10,167 nucleotides of DNA from positions 1 through 10,167 of the forward strand of contig JAKCDN010000075.1 of the NCBI GenBank assembly GCA_021841795.1, read 5' to 3'. A program made the position numbers and the translations under genes. The notes below the pieces were generated by a model. That model made no database searches, had not been told where the DNA came from, and saw nothing but the letters and a program-made list of their open reading frames with translations. This DNA comes from Acidobacteriota bacterium (lineage in GTDB: Bacteria > Acidobacteriota > Terriglobia > Terriglobales > Acidobacteriaceae). Each line of letters starts with the position of its first letter. Positions within the stretch are counted from its first letter, which is position 1. Shown piece after piece: positions 5,004-10,167 of this stretch.

Positions 5004-7121
5004 CTACAGACGATGGAAGGCCCGCAGGATCTCCTTCCACGAGTACAACAAAGCTATTGGACGTCCGTGTGGGCAACTGGTTGGGTGATCGGTCTTCGCA
5101 AGCTCCAACAACAACCATTCTATACGTTTTGCATCCAGAGGGGTATTCACTTTAATGGCGGAGTGGCAGGCGATGGAGGCGGCAATCCGGGTTCTGATTC
5201 TGCCAAGTGACTCACTGGCAACGGTTTGCTCAGAATCGGCGGCAGATTGCTCAATAATCTCGCTGAGAGTCCGTTCGAGCTCGACGCCCTCGAGGCCGAC
5301 CGGGGCGGCTTTGACGGCCAGGGTTTGCGGACCAAAGGGCTCGACCTCAAACCCATTGTTTTCAAGCTCTTCTGCGACCCGGGCAAAGACCACCATCTGT
5401 TCGGGCCGCAGATCGACCAGCAGGGGCATGAGCAGCCGCTGGCGCTGCACCCGCTCGACCTGGCGCTCGCGCAGAATCTTCTCAAAGAGGACGCGTTCGT
5501 GGGCGACATGCTGGTCGATGATCCATAGCCCGTCATCGCCGGCGGCCAGGATGAAGGACTCGCGGAGCTGGCCCAGCGGCTTGATCGCCGCCAGATGATT
5601 GAGGGTTCCGGCGGCCTGATCGGCCTCCACCTGGGCAGCCTGGAGGGCCGTAGTTTTTTCGTAACCATCTGCTTTGTTTGCAGTTAGACCGCACCCATCG
5701 ACGCCGGCGGCGGCCGGAGCCAGGAGCGCGCCAGCCGCCGCGCTCCACGCCGCAGGATCGAGTCCGGCACCGAATCCAGGCACGCTGGCCCCGCCCTGGC
5801 CAGCAAAGGGGAGGGTTGCCGGAACCGGCCGCGGCGCCGCCGGCGTGAGGCGGAGGGTTTCAGCATCGGCAGCGCCGAGCGTGTAGGCCCCGGGATCGGA
5901 GTCCTGTGGCGGCGCGTCCGGAGAGCCAGGCAGGGGGGACAGGCCAGGCGGCATCAGCGAAGGGCTGGCGGTGGGCTGAGCATCCAGGGCGTCAAGGAAA
6001 CCCGCCGCCGGCCGGGCCTTGACGAGCGCCATGCGCAGGCTGTCGCGCACGAAGTCGTGCACCATGCTCTGCTGCCGGAACCGCACCTCGGTCTTGGCCG
6101 GATGCACATTGACATCCACCTCCTCGGCGGGCATCTCCAGAAAGAGCAGCACCACCGGGAAACTGGTGGGAGGAATCACATTCCGGTAGGCCTCGGTGAT
6201 CGCGTGGAGGAGCAGCCGGTCGCGGATGAGGCGCTTGTTCACAAAAATATAGATCGAGTTCCGGTTCAGCTTCTGGAGCTCCGGTTTGGAGTAGAAGCCG
6301 CTGAGGCGCAGTGCGCCCGGCTGGCGCGGCGGTTCGTCGGGGTCGCGCTTCCAGGGCGGCGGGTCGGGCAGTCCGACGCGGGCAAAGGGCGTTTCTGCGG
6401 CCAGCGGCAGCAGTTGCGCCAGCGTCTGCTGCCCGAAGATCTGGTAGATGCGCTCGGCGGTGCGCTTGACGGGCGGGGCGGCAACAATGGTGTGGCTGGC
6501 CGACACCAGCTCAAAGTGCTTGTGGGGATGGACCAGCGCGTAATGGGTGACGAGCGCGGTCACGTGCGCCAGCTCCGTGGCCTCGGCGCGCAGGAACTTG
6601 CGGCGGGCGGGTGTGTTGAAGAACAGGTCCGAGACGGCGATGGTGGTTCCGCGGGGAAGCGCGACGTCCTGCACGCGGAGGATTCTGCCGCCGGCAATCT
6701 CAACCCGCGTTCCGGCCTCCGGCGCGGCCGCGGGCGCATCGGCCGGGGAGACAGCGGCTGTTTGCGCGGCGGTATCCGCGGCGGTTTCGAGGGTCACGCG
6801 CGCCACCGAGGCAATGGAGGGCAGCGCCTCGCCGCGGAAGCCGAGGGTCGCAATGGAAAGCAGATCGTCGGCGGTGCGCAGCTTGGAGGTGGCGTGCCGC
6901 TCGAAGGCCAGCAGGGCATCGTCGCGGTTCATGCCATGGCCGTCGTCCACGATGCGAATCAGCTTCCGCCCGCCGCCCTCGACCTCGACGCGAATGCGCA
7001 TGGCCCCGGCATCCAGCGCGTTCTCCAGCAGTTCTTTGACGACCGATGCAGGACGGTCCACCACCTCGCCCGCGGCGATCTGGTTGGCCACCTGGTCAGG
7101 GAGTACGCGGATGCGGCCCAT
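5004..7121 (-). CDS. mutL: DNA mismatch repair protein MutL, endonuclease type
   Basis: MutL couples mismatch recognition by MutS to strand incision and excision. The 705-residue protein has the N-terminal GHKL ATPase: QIAAGEVVDRPASVVKELLEN with Glu30 and Asn34 (general base and Mg ligand), DDGHGM (59-64), ATSKL (77-81), GFRGEAL (94-100) and FFNTPARRKFLR. An Ala/Thr-rich insertion of about 25 residues sits near 112-136. A Pro/Ala-rich linker (about 350-500) leads to the dimerisation/endonuclease domain, with DQHVAHERVLFE (536-547; the usual Ala after His is Val), ACHSAIKVN, SCPHGRP (682-688) and a final FHR (702-704). These metal-site motifs mark the nicking MutL type found where no MutH exists, unlike E. 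coli. The ATG at 7119-7121 starts MGRIRVLPDQVANQIAAGE, exactly the family start, despite no clear ribosome binding site. The 3' end is more AT-rich than the body. Confidence 0.97.
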   Translation of the reverse strand: MGRIRVLPDQVANQIAAGEVVDRPASVVKELLENALDAGAMRIRVEVEGGGRKLIRIVDDGHGMNRDDALLAFERHATSKLRTADDLLSIATLGFRGEALPSIASVARVTLETAADTAAQTAAVSPADAPAAAPEAGTRVEIAGGRILRVQDVALPRGTTIAVSDLFFNTPARRKFLRAEATELAHVTALVTHYALVHPHKHFELVSASHTIVAAPPVKRTAERIYQIFGQQTLAQLLPLAAETPFARVGLPDPPPWKRDPDEPPRQPGALRLSGFYSKPELQKLNRNSIYIFVNKRLIRDRLLLHAITEAYRNVIPPTSFPVVLLFLEMPAEEVDVNVHPAKTEVRFRQQSMVHDFVRDSLRMALVKARPAAGFLDALDAQPTASPSLMPPGLSPLPGSPDAPPQDSDPGAYTLGAADAETLRLTPAAPRPVPATLPFAGQGGASVPGFGAGLDPAAWSAAAGALLAPAAAGVDGCGLTANKADGYEKTTALQAAQVEADQAAGTLNHLAAIKPLGQLRESFILAAGDDGLWIIDQHVAHERVLFEKILRERQVERVQRQRLLMPLLVDLRPEQMVVFARVAEELENNGFEVEPFGPQTLAVKAAPVGLEGVELERTLSEIIEQSAADSEQTVASESLGRIRTRIAASIACHSAIKVNTPLDAKRIEWLLLELAKTDHPTSCPHGRPIALLYSWKEILRAFHRL

Positions 7122-7157
7122 AAGAGATCAGGTTACCGCAGACAGACGCAGAGCGCA

Positions 7158-7195
7158 GGCGGAGAAGCGGGATGCGGGCGGAGAAGCATTCTCCG
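7158..7195. repeat. 11-base direct repeat plus hairpin between the fusion gene and mutL
   Basis: GGCGGAGAAGC occurs at 7158-7168 and again at 7177-7187 (period 19). The second copy is part of a perfect inverted repeat, CGGAGAA (7179-7185) and TTCTCCG (7189-7195), with a 3-base loop. On the minus strand this hairpin begins six bases after the stop of the fusion gene and lies in the 80-base gap before mutL. There is no T-run, so it is more likely a processing or 3'-end stabilising hairpin than a terminator. Role inferred from position only. Confidence 0.4.
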
Positions 7196-7201
7196 GTGGG
7201 T

Positions 7202-9847
7202 TCAGGGGCCGAGCAGGCGCTGGACTTCGCGGTGCAGGCGGGCGGTGATGGCGGCTTCAGAGTCCTCGGGGCCGAACTGGATGGGATCGCCGATGCGCAC
7301 TTCGAGCTGACCGGAGCGGAACCAGCGGCGCTGTCCGGTTTTCATCTCGCCGAGGCCGCGGATGGCTGTGGGCACAACGGGAACGCCGGATTGGCGGGCG
7401 AGCAGCCCGATGCCGGGGCGGAAGGACGCGAGGCGACCGGCGGCCGAGCGGGCACCCTCGGGAAAGACCATGACGCTATAGCCGCGATCCATGGCCCTGC
7501 CGGCATGAGCGAAGCTCGACTGAAAGTCGCGCCGGCGCGGAAGCGGAAAGACGTTGAAGAGCGCGGTAAGCAGCCAGTAGATGGGAGGACCGGGCAGATA
7601 GATGCCCTTGCGGCCCGGCGGCCAGTCGGGGTTGCGCCAGCGCCGGAAGTCGAGGAGCATGTCGCCGGCCATGGCCACGGCGATGCGACGGCGCAGCGGG
7701 CCGGGGAGCGCATATTGGACGAGCGGGCCGTCGTAGGCGGTGACGTGATTGCCGACGATGAGCAGCGGACCTGGAGGCAGCGGATGAGCGGGGCCGATGA
7801 CACGCGGCGCGGCCAGGAACCAGGTGAGCGGACGCTGCACGGCCTCAAGAAAGGCGCTGCGCAGCCATTGGAACGGCAGGCTCCAGGGCCAGGCGGGATA
7901 GACGAAGCGGGGGCGCGACGAGGCCGGGCCCGCGTCGCCGGGGAGGGCCTGGCCAGGAGATTGCGGGCCGCCCGGCTCGGGCGGGCGGACGGGAGCGGCG
8001 GCTTCGAGCGCAGGCTTTTCACTGCCGACGAGTTTGCGCAACTGGCCGAGGGTGTGGACATCTTCAAGCAGCCCGCTGGCGTCGACGATGCCGAGACGGT
8101 CTTCAATGGCGGCGGAGAGCTGCACGCGGCCGAGGCTATCGAGGTGGAGGTCTTCGGCAAGCCGGAGCTCGTCGCCGACGCCGGGGTTGGGCTCGGCGGT
8201 GATCTGCGCGATGAGGGCGAGGAGCCAGTCGGAGGCGGGTCCAAAGGGGGCATCGGGCGCATGGGCGGCAGCGGCGGCCTGCATGCTGCCGAGCCAGGCG
8301 GCGACGGGCTTGCGCCGCACTTTGCCGGTGGAGGTGCGGGGCAGATCGGGCTCAGGCCAGAGAACCCAGCGGCTGATGCGCTGAAACTCAGAGAGGCGGG
8401 CGTTGACGCGGTCGATGGCGGCGGCGGCAAGCGCGCCCGACCCGCGGCAGGCGAGAACGGCGCAGGGCTCAGGACCGGCGGGGGTCTGCATGGGGACGAC
8501 GGCGCAGGCGGCGATTTCAGGCTGCTCCTCGATGGCGGCTTCAATGTCCTCGGGGTGAATGTTGAGGCCGGCGGCGGTGACGATGACTTCGCTTTTGCGG
8601 CCGAGGAAGCGCAGCTCGCCGGAGGTCTGGCGCTCGGCGATGTCGCCGGTGGCCAGCCACTCATCCCGACGGGGAAGGATGTGGCCGCCGTGCCAGGTGG
8701 CTCCGGAGATGACGTCGCCGCGCACCAGAACCTCGCCGTCAGGACCGAGCTTGACTTCGCGGCCGGCCATGGGCTTGCCGATGGTGCCGCTGGCGACATG
8801 GAAGGGATGGTTGAGGGTAATGAGGGCGGTGGATTCGGTCATGCCGTAGCCCTGAATGAGCACGAAGCCGAGTCCGTTCCAGAACTGCTCGACGGGGCCG
8901 GGCAAGGCGCCGCCACCGGAGACAAAGGCCCAGAACTTGAGGCCGAAGGCGCGGTGCACGCTGCGGAAGCGCCACCAGCGCCGCCAGGCCTTGAGGTCGC
9001 GGGAGCGGGCGAGGCGCCGATCGAGACCGGGCTGCGAGGCCTCAAGATGCGCCTTGAGGAGCGCGAGGACGCGGGGCACGGCGGCCAGCACGGAGATGCG
9101 TTCGCTGCGGAGGAGCTGAACGATGCGGGGAGCGGCGAGGCGGTTTTCAAAATGGATCTCGGCCTTGAGAATGGGCGGAACCCACAGTCCCATGGTCTGG
9201 CCGAAGACGTGGCTGAGAGGCAGGGTGTGCAGGATGCGCAGGGGATGCACGAGGGGCTCGTAGCGCATGTAGGGCTGGGCGCCGTCTTCAATGGGGCTGA
9301 CGCTGGCGAGCACGTTGCCGTGGGTGATGACGATGCCTTTGGGGTCGCCGGTAGTACCGGAGGTGAAGAGGATCTCGAGCGGGGTGTCACGGTTGAGCCC
9401 GGCGACCGGGCCCACTTCCGCGGCGGGCAGGCGATGGGGCCAGTCTTCAAACGGGAGAGCGGCGATTTGCGGCTGGAGGGCGACGAGGCTGCCGAGCAGG
9501 CGGGCGTCACCGACGGCGAGCCTGGGCTGGGCGTCGGAGGCGACGCGGGCGGCAAAGTCGGCGGTTCCCGCGGCGTCAAGGGGAACAGCCAGCACACCGC
9601 GCAGGATGCAACCGTAAAAGGCGGCGATCCACTCCGCGCTGTTTTCAGCCCAGATGAGGACGCGATCGCCGGCGCCGATTCCCTGCTCCGCGAGATAGGC
9701 GGCAAAGCGGCCGGCCAGGCGCGCGAGCTCGCCATAGGTGATGGCGCGACGCCGGTTGCCACGATAGTGCACGACGGCGATCTGGCGGGCCAGCTTGCCG
9801 CCAGGGCGCCGGAAGTCTTCAATCAACGATGCGAGATGGAGACGCAT
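7202..9847 (-). CDS. Trifunctional fusion: acyl-CoA/acyl-ACP synthetase - ACP - PlsC-type acyltransferase
   Basis: An 881-residue protein that probably activates a fatty acid, carries it on its own carrier domain and transfers it to a lysophospholipid or glycerol-phosphate acceptor at the inner membrane. Residues 1-520 are an AMP-forming synthetase: TSGTTGDPKG (162-171), GYGMTE (333-338), TGD (400-402), GRKSE (416-420) and STGK with catalytic Lys509. Residues 535-608 are an acyl carrier domain with the phosphopantetheine Ser571 in LHLDSLGR. A Pro-rich linker (612-648) leads to a PlsC/LPLAT domain: NH(x4)D (His701, Asp706), FPEGARS (795-801) and VPVVPTAIRG (822-831). Membrane contact is likely around 652-680 and 754-768. 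E. coli Aas has acyltransferase first and synthetase second without ACP; here the order is reversed and ACP is built in. The ATG at 9845-9847 starts directly before the adenylation domain; the ribosome binding site is weak. mutL follows after 80 bases. Substrate and acceptor are not readable. Confidence 0.93.
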   Translation of the reverse strand: MRLHLASLIEDFRRPGGKLARQIAVVHYRGNRRRAITYGELARLAGRFAAYLAEQGIGAGDRVLIWAENSAEWIAAFYGCILRGVLAVPLDAAGTADFAARVASDAQPRLAVGDARLLGSLVALQPQIAALPFEDWPHRLPAAEVGPVAGLNRDTPLEILFTSGTTGDPKGIVITHGNVLASVSPIEDGAQPYMRYEPLVHPLRILHTLPLSHVFGQTMGLWVPPILKAEIHFENRLAAPRIVQLLRSERISVLAAVPRVLALLKAHLEASQPGLDRRLARSRDLKAWRRWWRFRSVHRAFGLKFWAFVSGGGALPGPVEQFWNGLGFVLIQGYGMTESTALITLNHPFHVASGTIGKPMAGREVKLGPDGEVLVRGDVISGATWHGGHILPRRDEWLATGDIAERQTSGELRFLGRKSEVIVTAAGLNIHPEDIEAAIEEQPEIAACAVVPMQTPAGPEPCAVLACRGSGALAAAAIDRVNARLSEFQRISRWVLWPEPDLPRTSTGKVRRKPVAAWLGSMQAAAAAHAPDAPFGPASDWLLALIAQITAEPNPGVGDELRLAEDLHLDSLGRVQLSAAIEDRLGIVDASGLLEDVHTLGQLRKLVGSEKPALEAAAPVRPPEPGGPQSPGQALPGDAGPASSRPRFVYPAWPWSLPFQWLRSAFLEAVQRPLTWFLAAPRVIGPAHPLPPGPLLIVGNHVTAYDGPLVQYALPGPLRRRIAVAMAGDMLLDFRRWRNPDWPPGRKGIYLPGPPIYWLLTALFNVFPLPRRRDFQSSFAHAGRAMDRGYSVMVFPEGARSAAGRLASFRPGIGLLARQSGVPVVPTAIRGLGEMKTGQRRWFRSGQLEVRIGDPIQFGPEDSEAAITARLHREVQRLLGP

Positions 9848-10081
9848 GTGTCTACTGAAAGAGTGTATGGTTACGAGATTGACCGCTCGCAGTGCGCGCA
9901 GTTACATCTGTGGTGCGCCCATGGACGCAAGGCAGAGCGGCGGCCGGGGGCGGCGGGTTTTTGCCTCTTCGCGGCAGCCCGGGGGCAGGTTGAGGAATCT
10001 GTTGCCGCCGGCCGCGGAAAGATTGCACGGTGCGCCGCTCCTGTCTGCTGAGACCGGGCGCAAGAGCCAGGGACCAGCGCG

Positions 10082-10167
10082 GTGATGTCTGGATACGAAC
10101 CGGTATGTTTGACAGATGCTCCCTGGGCGCAGAAGTTGCAGTTTCCGGCGCAGCGGAGGGCGGGTTC
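10082..10167 (+). CDS. Possible start of an unidentified plus-strand gene (runs off the right edge)
   Basis: An open frame begins GTG-ATG at 10082/10085 and stays open to the window edge, giving MSGYEPVCLTDAPW followed by AQKLQFPAQRRAGF. AGGGA lies eight bases before the GTG. Only 28 residues are visible and I do not recognise them. It would be divergent from the fusion gene. The 234-base gap (9848-10081) holds a weak promoter-like pair for this direction, TTGACC (9879-9884) and TACATC (9903-9908) with an 18-base spacer; otherwise I see nothing firm in it. The antisense frame over the same bases also has strong third-position GC, because its third positions coincide with this frame's, so base composition does not decide the strand. 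Confidence 0.35.
   Translation, partial: MMSGYEPVCLTDAPWAQKLQFPAQRRAG

Noticed and set aside
5014..5260. Lower GC at the 3' end of mutL as a sign of transfer or recombination
   Set aside because: The region encodes the conserved SCPHGRP and FHR ends of MutL in frame, so it is native. Modest composition change within one gene is not evidence of transfer.
7172..10051. A 959-codon open frame on the plus strand opposite the synthetase-ACP-PlsC fusion
   Set aside because: It is antisense to a gene with unmistakable domain motifs. Its translation is Gly/Ala/Glu/Asp-rich with no domain pattern, the usual result of strong third-position GC in the true gene.
10060..10167. Radical SAM gene on the minus strand, from the Cys-x3-Cys-x2-Cys cluster
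   Set aside because: After the cluster the frame gives only about 75 residues without any further radical SAM feature before a stop. Kept only as an open question in the findings.

Overview
The window reads like a chromosomal segment of a high-GC soil bacterium, most likely an acidobacterium of the Terriglobia/Acidobacteriaceae type. This rests on protein style and gene content recalled from that group (small zinc-ribbon proteins, an AlkZ-like protein beside cmk, a large AMP-binding/ACP/PlsC fusion), not on a marker gene, so the taxonomy is an inference.

Layout. At the left edge, on the plus strand, lies the C-terminal tail of a NupC-family nucleoside transporter (2-145), followed directly by a promoterless C-terminal remnant of a RES-domain toxin-like protein (147-383). 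These converge on a long minus-strand run that fills the rest of the window. In transcription order (right to left) it contains: an 881-residue fusion of acyl-CoA/acyl-ACP synthetase, acyl carrier protein and PlsC-type acyltransferase (9847-7202); the mismatch-repair protein MutL (7121-5004); a winged-helix AlkZ/YcaQ-like protein with a 200-residue basic, disordered tail (4933-3404); cytidylate kinase Cmk (3391-2648); a 69-residue double-CxxC zinc ribbon (2544-2335); a zinc-ribbon membrane protein with four predicted membrane segments (2159-1464); a SemiSWEET/PQ-loop protein (1331-1041); and a twin-CBS-domain protein (851-399). Beyond 9847 there is a divergent intergenic stretch, and the start of an unidentified plus-strand gene may enter at the right edge (10082-10167).

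How it fits together. The AlkZ-like gene and cmk are 12 bases apart and are almost certainly co-transcribed. mutL (70 bases upstream) and the fusion gene (80 bases further) may belong to the same unit. Membrane phospholipid assembly, mismatch repair, possible DNA-lesion handling and CMP/dCMP phosphorylation are housekeeping functions. The genes downstream of cmk are separated by 100-190 bases and look like independent units.

The signal most worth following is not a protein. The leader of the CBS gene carries a plausible sigma-70-like promoter, then about 93 bases that can fold into a long interrupted closing helix around two hairpins, then a strong ribosome binding site. This layout resembles a cis-regulatory RNA, and I could not match it to a riboswitch class I know. 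Second is the AlkZ-like protein with its long basic tail and in-frame hexanucleotide repeat, between mutL and cmk. I see no IS element, CRISPR array, tRNA, rRNA or phage gene.
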